From NCBI GenBank assembly GCA_019918135.1, contig WBZZ01002755.1, forward strand, positions 62,501 through 126,500: a stretch of 64,000 nt of DNA, in the 5' to 3' direction. This document shows, one piece after another, positions 19,827 to 29,807 of the stretch (the stretch's first letter is position 1; the number at the start of each line of letters is the position of its first letter). The notes beneath the pieces are model-generated. The model did no database searches. It had not been told where the DNA came from and was given only the letters and a program-made list of their open reading frames with translations. This stretch comes from Paulinella micropora (lineage: Eukaryota; Cercozoa; Imbricatea; Euglyphida; Paulinellidae). Position numbers and translations under genes: made by a program.

Positions 19827-21951
19827 ATGTTGCCCCTTCACCAGCCTACTACCGCGGCCACTGGCGGCGGCGCCAACGTCCCTGCCGACGCCGCGCAGCC
19901 CGCGCCCGCACCCCTCGAGCAGGGCTGGGAGAGCCTCTTGCAGGGTGTCCTGGAGGAGCGTTGGTCCCAGGCACAGGCGCACAGGCTCCAGTACTACCTC
20001 CACAGCGGCAGCCTCGAGACCGGTGGTCTGCAGGTGTGGAAGACCCTGGTCGCTATCTTTCTCCAACGGCGCGAAGAGGAGATGCTGCTGTTTTGCCTGC
20101 GCGGCACGTGCCAAGGTGCGAGACGCGATCGGTCTGCTGCGCGAGTGGAGCCAGGAAAAGCTGGCCGAGTGGGACGGCGCGGTGGCGCTGGGTACGGAGC
20201 TAGGGCTGGCAGTGGTCCAGAGCCCGTGCACCCCGGCCGCACGCAAGCACGTGGAACGCCTCATCGGCGGGGCACCGGCGTCCGAGCTCGGGAGAATGGC
20301 ATGCGCACAGGCGGCGCCCGAAGTTTTCCTCGAACTGCTCCAGGGCCCCGACACTGAGCTGGCCGCCTCGGGCGGCCGGCTGCTGGCGCGCGTGAAGCTC
20401 AACAGCCTGTCGCCCATGGCGTTCGTCCTGGCCTGGCTGCGGCTGCTGGCGGTGGCGACACTGCTGTGGTCTAGGGCCCTGGCCAAGTCTTCCTCGGAGC
20501 GCACCCTGCGCTCCTTGCTGGCGGGCCTGCGGGCCCGGCGCGGCGCGGCCAGAAAGCGGGCCGCGTCCAGGTTCCCCTTGGAGCTGCTGTTGGCGGACAT
20601 ACTGGGTGAATTGCGCGTGTCCCTGGCCGAGCCCAACGTGCCCGACGCGCGCCGGATGATAGCCATCCTGCGCGCCGCACTGCTCCAGTCGCAGCCCGAG
20701 GACTTTCGGCCGATCTTCCTGGACGCCGGTGCTTTGCTGCACTCTCGCAGCCTGGTCTGGCCGGTGGCGGCGGTCCTGCTGAGGTCCCCCTTGCTCCTGC
20801 ACACTTTCCTGGGGCTGGGCACCCCGGTGTACCAGCCGCCTTTGCCCTTCGAACTGCGGAGCCAGACGGTGCTCGAAGTACTCTGCACGGGCTTGTGCGC
20901 CGAATACCCGTGCGTGAAGATGGCGAGCGAGGACTTTGCAGGTGTGTGGCTGATGCTCGATGTCCTGGCCCACTACGGCGCGGACCCGGCGTGCGAATGG
21001 CTCGGCGAGCAGAACTCCTACGCTTCGCAGTGCATGGGTGTGCGGTGGTGGCGCCTCAAGGCCCGGCTACGGGCCCGGGGGCTCCCCAGCCCGGCCTCGG
21101 CCGTGGACCTGTTGCGGACCATCGAACGCGCCGCCCGACTCATCATCAACGAGCCGCCGGCCGAGCCCCAGCGCGACGAGCCTCAGCGCGACGAGCCACC
21201 GGCCGCGCCCCAGCGCGACGAGCCTCCGGCCGAGCCACCGGCAGTGCCCCGGCGCGACGGGCCGCCTGTCGTGCCGGGGGCCGCAGCGTCCTCCGAGCCG
21301 CTGGGCTCGCTACTGCGCCGTGACCAGCCCTACCTCGCGCCGTCCCTCCCGGGGGGGGGGGGGGGAGGGGAGAATCCGCCGGGCCCGGCCTTGGGCGTGC
21401 TGCTGGAGGCAGGCGCCGGACGGGCCTGGCCCCACGGCTCCCGCGGGACGGGCCCTGGGCCGGCGCAGCCAGAGACGGCACCAGAACCCGGCCGGGCGCC
21501 GGCCGGCCGTGCCCCCAGCCCTTGGCAATCAGTGCCGGAGAGGGGCAAAAGGCTGCGGACCTGCAACAAGAGGCTGGCCCGTGAACAGAAGAGACTACAG
21601 TCCGAGGTGGACAAGCTGACCCCCCAACACGAGACGCTCAGCCACCGCGGCCAAGAGCTCCGGGCCGAACAGGCAGCATTGCTGGCCGCCCTCAAGGGCC
21701 TGCCGAGGGCACGGCTCGGGCTGGCCGGCGAGGTCGCGGCCGCGCAAGCCACGCTGCAGCGGCTGCGGCAGGCCGCCGAGCAGGAAGAACCTCCACGGGC
21801 TCGGACCTGTGACATTTGCGAAGAGGGCCCCCGGCCCCTGGTCGTGTTCGTCCCCTGCGGCCACGCCCGGGCGTGCCGAGAGTGTGCGGCAGGGATGCGC
21901 GAATGTCCCTTCTGCCGGCGGGACATCCAGACCCTGGTGGTGCCGATCTAG
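19827..21951 (+). CDS. Coiled-coil RING-finger protein (unit A)
   Basis: About 707 residues if the first frame (ATG 19827, MLPLHQPTTAATGGGA) shifts by one base near 20112 into the long frame that ends at TAG 21949. The same shift is present in all three units. The N-terminal two thirds are helical, Leu/Ala/Arg-rich and HEAT-like. Next comes a Pro-rich repeat of the form (x)PQRDEPP (about 21165-21270), a G15 homopolymer at 21351-21365, a coiled coil (21535-21780, KRLAREQKRLQSEVDKL) and a C-terminal C3HC4 RING at 21808-21946 (CDICEEG, VPCGHARACREC, CPFCRRDIQTL) of the IAP-like type. RING domains of this kind recruit E2 enzymes and dimerise through their last residues, so ubiquitin-ligase activity is likely. 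Unit A is the only copy whose G tract keeps the frame to the RING. It is divergent from the LRR fragment and convergent with the LRR gene. Confidence 0.72.
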
Positions 21952-22188
21952 GCGGGCTCGGGGTGAGCCCGCGCTTGCCGTCGCCTCCTCACGCGCTGTG
22001 TGCCTAAGATTAAAGAGAAGGTGGCCTTTTCTCTCGGCCGATTACCGGTCCGGGCCGGGGGGTCGCCGGCCGGTGGCTTTGACGGCGGGCCGGTGCTAAT
22101 AGCCGGGAATGTGGGGCCTAAGCTCAGCTATGCTGCCCCTTGGAGAGCAGGCGGCGCCAGGGATTTACTGGAGGCAGACTGGGATTGG

Positions 22189-25100
22189 CTACTTGGGAAA
22201 TAGCTCTACGAGATGGAACCTTCCTTCCAGCTCCACAGTAAGAGCTTCTATCGCCTTCCTGTTCATTATATCCGGCCGGTAGTACCAGTCAATGTCCACC
22301 GGAGCAAAGTGCTTATCTTTTCGAATCCGGTCGAAGTCCGCCAGGAGCCGGTACCACTCGGGGTCCGGTTCCTCCAAGCACAAAGATAACTTCCGCAGGG
22401 TCTTGATCTCCGCCACCAGTTCCATCAGGACGATCCCGTCGAACCAGACAGACTCTTGAAATCTGTCCAGACTTACCTCTAGTACTTGCAACGGTGGCTG
22501 GAGCAGTGTCTGCAGCTGAGGATAAGACAGGTAGGTATCGTCTATCGCCAGGTGAGTTAGTCCTAGGTCTGCCTGTATTGTGCCACTGACCACGTCGAAG
22601 TCAGAGAGGCTGAGCTTCTTCGCTCCCTTCCGGCGAGCCCAAGCAGCCTGCAGGCGAGCCCAAGCAGTCTGCTGCAGCTTCAGGCGTCGGTATCTCGACT
22701 GCAGGGTAACACTGGTGGCCCTTAAGGCTACCTCCCGCAGAGTGGTTGTTGATCCTCGTTGGAACGCGCACAGGACGTTGGACACTGGCCCCGGTTCTGG
22801 GCGCGGAGTCGCTAACGAGAGGATCTCTAGTGGTTGTTGATCCTCGTTGGAACGCGCACAGGACGTTGGACACTGGCCCCGGTTCTGGGCGCGGAGTCGC
22901 TAACGAGAGGATCTCTAGCTGTTGAAGACGTGGTAATTCATAACAACTGTCACCGAGCATGCCTGGTATACCAATCGCTGTCAATTGGAGCTGAGTCAGC
23001 AGTGGGCAGCGCCCGACCAGAGCGTACACTTCCGCTACCCGTTTCTGTTCCCGCTGGGCCCGGGCCTCGTCGCTTGACCAGTCAGTAACCTCGCACTTAA
23101 ACGTCTGCAGCGTTGGACGAGAGAATCAGAGCGCTTTCTTAGCGAATCTACACATGGACCTGGTTGCCCCCTGGTACTTGGAGTCTGCACTGCAGACGAG
23201 GCACAGTTCCGACAACGGCTCCAACCCGGGGTTCAAAGCAGGTAGCCCGCTGCACGTACTCAGCGCCAGCGCACCGCCGGCTCGGAGCTTCCGGAGCAGC
23301 TGCAGAGGGGGTGCTCGGCAGTCCTTCAGCACCAGCCTGCTTAGCCGTGGTGGTGCAGTGCTGCCGACCTCCAGCGGATCTCGATGTGTCGCCCAGTCTA
23401 GGCCCGAGATGGTCAGCTCCTGCACCGTCCGGGGCGCTTGGTACCACCGCCAAGCCGGAGCCTGCTCGGAGTCGTTGTAGTCTAGGTGCAGGCTGCTGAT
23501 TGGCCGCGACGATAGCCACGCCAGATTTTCTGTGGTTGGGGCCGTGCCAGTACAACGTATTCGCACAGAGGCGGAGGCAGGGCTGTCGCTACTCCAGTAC
23601 CGCGCCACCTGGCGGAGCAAGCGGCAGTTCTGGCTAAAGTCAGACGAGAGGAAGGCCCACCGCGAATGGTGCGCCAGCTGCGACCAAGGCAGCTTGTGCC
23701 AGCGTTTCTCTTCCAAGAGGCCAAACAGGTTCGTTGCATCAAACGTGAGCGTGACGTCAGCCGGGATCTCCAACCTAGTGCCTTGCTGCCACTCGAATCC
23801 GAGTAGCTCCCGCATGTACCTCAGTCGTCGCAGATCGGCGGCTTCCTCTCCAAGCGTTTGCGCCCTTCGTTCCTCGAGTGTGCCAGCCCCGAACAAGGCC
23901 AGGAACCATTTCGTGCTGCTTTCCTTGGCCTCTGCTGGAGGGGCGAGCAGGCCTCTCTGATCGCGGGCCCGGCCACCGCCCCGCGTGTAGTCGTTGCGGC
24001 AAAGGCTTGGTCGCGTAAGCCACACAGGGGTCTTGCTGTCAAGCAGCTTTTTTAGCTGCGGGCCAGAAAAACAGTGCTTGTTGAGTTCGAGGACCACCTC
24101 TGACGGGAGCATCCTCTGCTTCCTGTTGGCCTTGAATGCGGCCAGAGACGCGGTCCACTCGTCCGACTCGCCGTAGGTGAGCTTGCTCAGGCGCAGCCGT
24201 TGTAGATTTGGCAGCGCGGCCAGGCGTCGCTGGACAAAGCTCTCGGTCAGCCAAGTACATCCGTCGAGGTCGAGCTCCTCCAGCTTGTTTTCCTCCCCGG
24301 GAGCAAACAGCTGCCGCTGCAGATCGTACGCCAGCCCGCCAAGGTCTACCAACCGCAGGCTCGACAGTTCCGGCGGTGTAGGAGCGGAGGAGAGACTTCT
24401 AAGGCCTGCTAGCGTCAACCGGGTCAGGCTCTTCATTTCCCTCCATTCTGCTGGCTTCGCCATGAGCTCGCACCTTGGTGACTCAGAAGATTCCATTAGG
24501 TAGATTGCTAGTTCTCGCAGCCGGCTCGCTTGACACCAACCTCGCAACAAGTCTGATAGCGAGAGCCGATTGCGTGCGCCATCCCCAGCCTCTCCCTTGG
24601 TTACGTAAATCCGTAGTATCCTGAGGTTAGGCCAGCAAGGCGGACTTTTCTGCTCACGGAGCAGGTCTGCCTCCCTGATGGACAGAGTGCACGACTCAAG
24701 TTTCTTACAGTCGCGGGCTCTTGCGTGCAGCTCTTGTCGCGCCTGGGCAGTCGACAAATTGTACCGGAGCGTCAGCTCCCGCAGACTGTCTTGGCAGTTC
24801 CTGAGCACGTCCTTGTAGTCCTCTATCCTGCTCGAGTCAAGAGTGCATACCCTGACGTTCAAGCACCTTAGCTTCTTCAGCTTGGCCAGCGCAGGCAGGG
24901 AGGCTCCGCGCCAGGGATTGACCCCTAACTCCGTCACCTGCTCAGCCGCTTCTTCAGTGAAGAGGTCGCGGAGTAGTATGTCGCTGCCCATGTCATCGTT
25001 TGTATAAGTCAACTGCAGCTTTGCCAAGCGCGGGTGCGCCCTCCAGAAGTCTGCAAAGCGGCACTCCGCTGTCCCCTGCGCCGCCTCCCGTGCTATCGGG

Positions 25101-25890
25101 TAGTTGCTCAGTCGCAGTTTGGTGCAGCTGTGGCGAATCGAATTCCATAGCAAGTCCAGGACCCTCGGGTCTACCTCCAAAAAGTCCTCCTCGAACTCCA
25201 GATGCAGGCAGCTTACGTTAACATTAGCTAGCTCTCCTAGCAGTTCTTCCAGTGCCTCGCTGAACGGGGTCGGAAGGAAGCCGAGGGTGACAGAGAGGGG
25301 GGTGGTACTCGTTTGCCCTTGTGCTTGCCTGTGCTGCTCCAAGCGAACCAGCATCTGGACATTGCTAATGAAGCTCGCTGTTACAAACTCCCAGACCCCA
25401 TGGGTAGTTAGCTTGGGCCAGGCTTCGGTCAACAGGAGATCCAGTAGCGCCTTTCCGTCGTCACCCTCTGGTATATCTCGGTCGTTAAAGCTCAAGCACA
25501 GATTGGGTGGGACGTGCACGTGCGCCAAGTCCGGCTCCGCTGCCCTCCGGCGTGCCGCCCTCTGCACCGGGGGTCCGGTTGCTCATGACCCTGCACCGGC
25601 TGTAGTAAATCGCGTAGGTCCGTTGGCGGCCGCTTGCGGTCTGCAGAAACCAAGTCCAATTCATTCAAGAAACGATCGCCCCGGCCAAGCCGTGCGACCC
25701 AAGCCATACCCTCTCGCGAGTAGGACAGGCCCGGGTACACAGCCGCCAGTGCCGGTTGCGACCGACGGTCGAGGTAAGTCTTGATGTCTGCACCAACCTG
25801 ATACATCGCAGTGTCCATCTGGTCATGGGCGGGCTGTGAATGTTCCTCCTTGTCCCCAACTTTGCCGCATACCACGCACGGGCGTGACAT
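22189..25890 (-). pseudogene. Long LRR protein with N-terminal Cys pair (unit A, frameshifted)
   Basis: Start at 25890 (MSRPCVVCGKVGDKEEH). Unit A has one G fewer near 25568 than units B and C, which breaks the frame between residues 106 and 110; the rest (23126-25567) is open for 813 codons. The protein has leucine-rich repeats of the ribonuclease-inhibitor/F-box-partner style (LRELTLRYNLS, LTRLTLAGLRSL, LEELDLDGCTWL, LQRLRLSKLTYG). It also shows an apparent internal duplication, two similar modules at about residues 129-275 and 713-810 (unit C numbering). The downstream minus-strand frames 22601-23029 and 22189-22785 continue the LRR pattern (LLTQLQLTAIG, LTHLAIDDTYLS) after a likely intron near 23100, but an 88-bp duplication breaks that frame. 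No F-box or membrane helix is seen. The role is probably ligand or substrate recognition. Confidence 0.7.
22742..22917. repeat. 88-bp tandem duplication in the LRR C-terminal coding part (unit A)
   Basis: Two adjacent, identical 88-bp copies (22742-22829 and 22830-22917). Because 88 is not a multiple of three, it shifts the frame in the minus-strand LRR sequence; removing one copy joins the two flanking LRR frames. The same duplication is at 37305-37480 and 51278-51453, so it arose before the unit was triplicated. Confidence 0.9.
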
Positions 25891-26470
25891 GGCTGGCTTG
25901 TGTCCTTGCCACCTGTTTACCTCTTAGGACCGAGACACTGAGTAGTAGCAGAGACAGAGGGAGGGAGAGGGGGGGGAGAGGGGGGGGGGGGGAGAGGGAG
26001 ACGGAGGGAGTCAGTCAGCCTAGCCTTCGATGTCACGGATCGAGGGTTGCCTACCGGCGCCGGTGGCTCGGATAGTTGTCCCCGGGCTCACGACCAGGGG
26101 GCTACGAGCAAGGCTGATTCGGACCACCACCAACTAGTCTAAGCGGGTCATGAACGCGGGAGCAAGCACTGGTAAGGCTTTAAGTAAGCTAAACTGGGGT
26201 ACAGGCGTAACAGCCAGGAGAAGGTGCTCCGCTGAGAAGAAGAGCCAGTCTTCTGTGACCTCTACCAGCGCCAGGGCACGGAAAAGGTCCCCGGGGGGGC
26301 GCCCTTCCCCCGGACCGAGACTGGGGCACCGGCATGAGGTCCAGAGTGCCTCGTGGAGAGGAGGGGCTGCCCCCCAGCTTCTGTGTGTGTGTGCTGGGGG
26401 GGGGGGGGGTGGGGGGGCTGGGGGGGGTGGGGCTGGGAGGACGCTAGCCCTCCCGGGTGAGTCGGAGGGA
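25891..26470. other. Spacer upstream of the LRR gene (unit A)
   Basis: Contains a GGGAGAGG purine tract (about 25945-26010), a mixed-composition stretch and more G tracts near 26290 and 26395. Plus-strand ORFs here depend on the G tracts and do not look like protein. It is presumably the promoter side of the LRR gene. Confidence 0.4.
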
Positions 26471-26474
26471 GGGA

Positions 26475-27205
26475 CGCCAACCTCTGTGTGAGTGTGTGGG
26501 AGGGTCTGGCACGCTAACCTCTGTGCGAGTTTAGCGGGGGGTTTGGCATACTAACCTCTGTGAGTGTGCGGGGGGGGGGGGGGGGAACGTAAGAGGAGCT
26601 AACCTCGGTCCGAGTGTAGGAAAAAGGAATGCACATAAGGGGGGGGGGGGGGACGCTAACCTCTGTGTGAGTTTTTTTTTGGGGGGGGGGGGGGTTGGCA
26701 CGCCAACCTCTGTGTGAGTCTGTGGAGTCTGTGGGGGCGTTTGGCATGCTAACCTATGTGAACTTAGGGAGGAGGAGGCACGCTAACCTCGGTGTGAGTG
26801 TAGGGGAGGGGGGTATCACTAACCTCAGTGTGAGCGTAGGGGAGGGGGTACCACTAACCTCGGCGTGAGCGTAGGGGAGGGGGTACCACTAACCTCGGCG
26901 TGAGCGCAAGGGGGGGGGGGGGGGCACGCTAACCTCGGTGTGAGTTAGGGGGGGGGCCTCGGTGCGGGTTGGGGGGGGGGGGCTGGGGGAGGCATGCCCC
27001 CCCCCCCCTCGGTCTGTGTGTAAGTGGGAAGGCACACTAAACCCCCTGTGTGAGGGTAAAAAGGAAGGCACGTAGAGGGGGGTGAAGGCACGCTAACCTC
27101 GGTGTGAGTCTGGGGGGGGGGGGGGGGTACCACTAACCTCGGTGTGAGTCTGGGGGGGGGGGGGGTACCACTAACCTCGGTGTGAGTGTAGGGGGGGGAA
27201 GGCAC
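26475..27205. repeat. G-rich minisatellite with CTAACCTCGGTGTGAG core (unit A)
   Basis: About twenty irregular units, each with a core such as CTAACCTCGGTGTGAGTGTA, separated by G runs of 4-19 bases and short links (GGTACCA, GGCACG). On the minus strand the core reads HTEVS and the G runs read poly-Pro, so the neighbouring zinc-protein ORF runs into it as HTEVSxPPPP repeats. Unit number and G-run lengths vary among units A, B and C. Confidence 0.9.
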
Positions 27206-27718
27206 GGTGTGCGCTCCAGGGTACTTAGGGAGGGAGGAGTTCCCCCGCGCCGGGGGCGGAATCTCGGCTCGCTGGTGTGCACGGGCGCTAGGGGGCCGCG
27301 CTAGCAGGCCGTAGCTGCGCGGAGCGCGTCTCTGGGTAGCTGGTCTTGTCTCGCGCGGGGCCCTGGCGGACCCACCAGGGCAGTCCGGCCGGGCCGGGCG
27401 CCCCGGCCGGCGGCGCGGCGGCGCAGCGGGCCGGGGCGCTCCTCGCCAGCCCTGCCAGCGCCGCGCCGGGCCCGGCGGCCCGGCTATACACCCGGTGAGG
27501 CATTTCGAGAGGCAGACGTGCGGCCGTGTCAGCAGGCCACACTCGAAGCACACGTCGGCAAAGCACCCCTTGTGAGGGCATAGGTACAGCTCCGCTCGTC
27601 GGCACTGCGGGCACCCCTCTAGTGCCGAGGCTAGCACGACACAGGCCCCCGTGCACGCGGCGCACTGCACTTGTCTGGTCTGCCCCGCGGCGCCCCCTGC
27701 CTGGTCGGCCACCGACAT
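26945..27718 (-). CDS. Cysteine-rich zinc-binding protein (unit A)
   Basis: ATG at 27718 (MSVADQAGGAAGQTRQVQC). Residues 19-81 contain CAAC, CVVL, CPQC, LCPHKGC, CFEC, HVCLSKC and GC, which is enough for two or three zinc sites; pairs of C-x2-C with C-x4-C recall B-box or LIM/zinc-ribbon-like folds, but I cannot assign a family. From about residue 82 it is a Pro/Arg-rich low-complexity tail that continues into the minisatellite as HTEVS-poly-Pro repeats. The stop position differs between units because G-tract length changes the frame, so the true C-terminus is uncertain and may end before the minisatellite through splicing. The Cys block is unchanged in A, B and C. The gene diverges from the coiled-coil gene across the 150-bp array, which may serve both as upstream region. 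Confidence 0.6.
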   Translation of the reverse strand: MSVADQAGGAAGQTRQVQCAACTGACVVLASALEGCPQCRRAELYLCPHKGCFADVCFECGLLTRPHVCLSKCLTGCIAGPPGPARRWQGWRGAPRPAAPPRRRPGRPARPDCPGGSARAPRETRPATQRRAPRSYGLLARPPSARAHQRAEIPPPARGNSSLPKYPGAHTVPSPPYTHTEVSGTPPPPRLTPRLVVPPPPPQTHTEVSVPSPPSTCLPFYPHTGGLVCLPTYTQTEGGGGMPPPAPPPQPAPRPPP

Positions 27719-27835
27719 GAGCGAGAGCTTTTCTGCGCTGGGTGCCCGTGGGACGACGCCGGGAGTGGCGCCAGTGCAGGGAGGGTGGCGTGGACAGCGG
27801 GGCCGCCTGGCCGGGGGACGGGGGCGTGGGGGGGG

Positions 27836-29760
27836 CTCGCGTCGCTTCCGGTATGAGTGTTTTTGCCGCTGTTTTTTGTTCTTTTGTTTTATTTTTGTTT
27901 TTCATGAGTTTTCATCGCTATCCCCCCTACTTTTGGCTGGTTGCTGTTGTTTTTGTGGCTGTGTCGTGACTTATGTTGTCGGTAGCGGGGGTGCAAAAGA
28001 AAACAAAGGATTTTGGCATTCAGGACACTGCCATCACGCAAATATTTGCGTGAATTCCGAAAAAATCATATCAGCATCAACATCGAGACTGGGGCTAGCC
28101 ACCCTGCAAATATGAGCTCCCAACTCCTCCTGCTTCCCACAAACCATGGTTTATTCCGACAGGGTGCCAAAATGGTAGGAGGGCGGGGGGGGGGGGCTCG
28201 CGTCGCTTCCGGTATGAGTGTCTTTGCCGCTGTTTTTTTCCTTTTGTTTTATTTTTGTTTTTCATGAGTTTCTATCGCTATCCCCCCTACTTTTGGCTGG
28301 TTGCTGTTGTTTTTGTGGCTGTGTCGCGACTTATGTTGTCGGTAGCGGGGGGGGGGGGGGGGGGCTCGCGTCGCTTCCGGTATGAGTGTTTTTGCCGCTG
28401 TTTTTTGTTCTTTTGTTTTATTTTTGTTTTTCATGAGTTTTCATCGCTATCCCCCCTGTTGCTGTTGTTTTTGTGGTTGTGTCGTGACTTATGTTGTCGG
28501 TAGCGGGGGTGCACAAGAAAACAAAGGAATTTGGCATTCAGGACACTGCCATCACGCAAATATTTGCGTGAATTCCGAAAAAATCATATCAGCATCAATA
28601 TCGAGACTGGGGCTAGCCACCCTGCAAATATGAGCTCCCAACTCCTCCTGCTTCCCACAAACCATGGTTTATTCCGACAGGGTGCCAAAATGGTAGGAGG
28701 GCGGGGGGTGGGGGCTCGCGTCGCTTCCGGTATGAGTGTTTTTGCCGCTGTTTTTTTTCCTTTTGTTTTATTTTTGTTTTTTCATGAGTTTCTGTCGCTA
28801 TCCCCCCTACTTTTGGCTGGTTGCTGTTGTTTTTGTGGCTGTGTCGCGACTTATGTTGTCGGTAGCGGGGGGGGGGGGGGGGGGGGCTCGCGTCGCTTCC
28901 GGTATGAGTGTTTTTGCCGCTGTTTTTTTTCCTTTTGTTTTATTTTCGTTTTTCATAGTTTCTATCGCTATCCCCCCTACTTTTGGCTGGTTGCTGTTGT
29001 TTTTGTGGCTGTGTCGTGACTTATGTTGTCGGTAGCGGGGGTGCAAAAGAAAACAAAGGATTTTGTCATTCAGGACACTGCCCTAACGCAAATATTTGCG
29101 TGAATTCCGAAAAATCATATCAGCATCAACATCGAGACTGGGGCTAGCCACCCTGCAAATATGAGCTCCCAACTCCTCCTGCTTCCCACAAACCATGGTT
29201 TATTCCGACAGGGTGCCAAAATGGTAGGAGGGAGGGGGGGGGGGGCTCGCGTCGCTTCCGGTATGAGTGTTTTTGCCGCTGTTTTTTTTCCTTTTGTTTT
29301 ATTTTTGTTTTTCATGAGTTTCTATCGCTATCCCCCCTACTTTTGGCTGGTTGCTGTTGTTTTTGTGGCTGTGTCGCGACTTATGTTGTCGGTAGCGGGG
29401 GGGGATGGGGGGGGGGGGGGCTCGCGTCGCTTCCGGTATGAGTGTTTTTGCCGCTGTTTTTTTCCTTTTGTTTTATTTTTGTTTTTCATGAGTTTCTATC
29501 GCTATCCCCCCTACTTTTGGCTGGTTGCTGTTGTTTTTGTGGCTGTGTCGCGACTTATGTTGTCGGTAGCGGGGGGGGGGGTGGGGGGTGGGGGGGGGGG
29601 GGCTCGCGTCGCTTCCGGTATGAGTGTTTTTGCCGCTGTTTTTTTTCCTTTTGTTTTATTTTTGTTTTTCATGAGTTTCTATCGCTATCCCCCCTACTTT
29701 TGGCTGGTTGCTGTTGTTTTTGTGGCTGCGTCGCGACTTATGTTGTCGGTAGCGGGGATG
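27836..29760 (+). repeat. Higher-order array of 150-bp G-tract units (unit A, eight units)
   Basis: Eight units start (CTCGCGTCGCTTCCGGTATG) at 27836, 28197, 28365, 28715, 28887, 29246, 29421 and 29603. Each has a T-rich middle (CTTTTGTTTTATTTTTGTTTT), a CTATCCCCCCTAC block, and ends GACTTATGTTGTCGGTAGC plus a G tract. A second element of about 190 bp, starting GTGCAAAAGAAAACAAAGG and ending CCAAAATGGTAGGAGG, is inserted after units 1, 3 and 5, giving an alternating higher-order pattern. Every frame gives hydrophobic or poly-Gly strings, so it is not a gene. Confidence 0.92.
28035..28052. other. 18-bp perfect palindrome in the array spacer
   Basis: CACGCAAATATTTGCGTG is its own reverse complement. 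It recurs in the spacer element at 28553-28570 and 42516-42533, and with one change at 29086-29103. It could be a dimeric protein site or a short hairpin; nothing more is shown. Confidence 0.75.
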
Positions 29761-29807
29761 GGGAGGGGAAGTAGCCAGGCTGATGTTGAATACTTTTTAG
29801 TTTGCTG

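Noticed and set aside
19815-20888. 357-codon minus-strand ORF (also at 34381 and 48353)
   Set aside because: Antisense of the RING gene in GC-rich DNA, where long shadow frames are expected; no protein-like motifs.
27836-29760. CRISPR array
   Set aside because: Unit and spacer lengths are far too long, spacers are repeated rather than unique, there are no cas genes and the DNA is eukaryotic.
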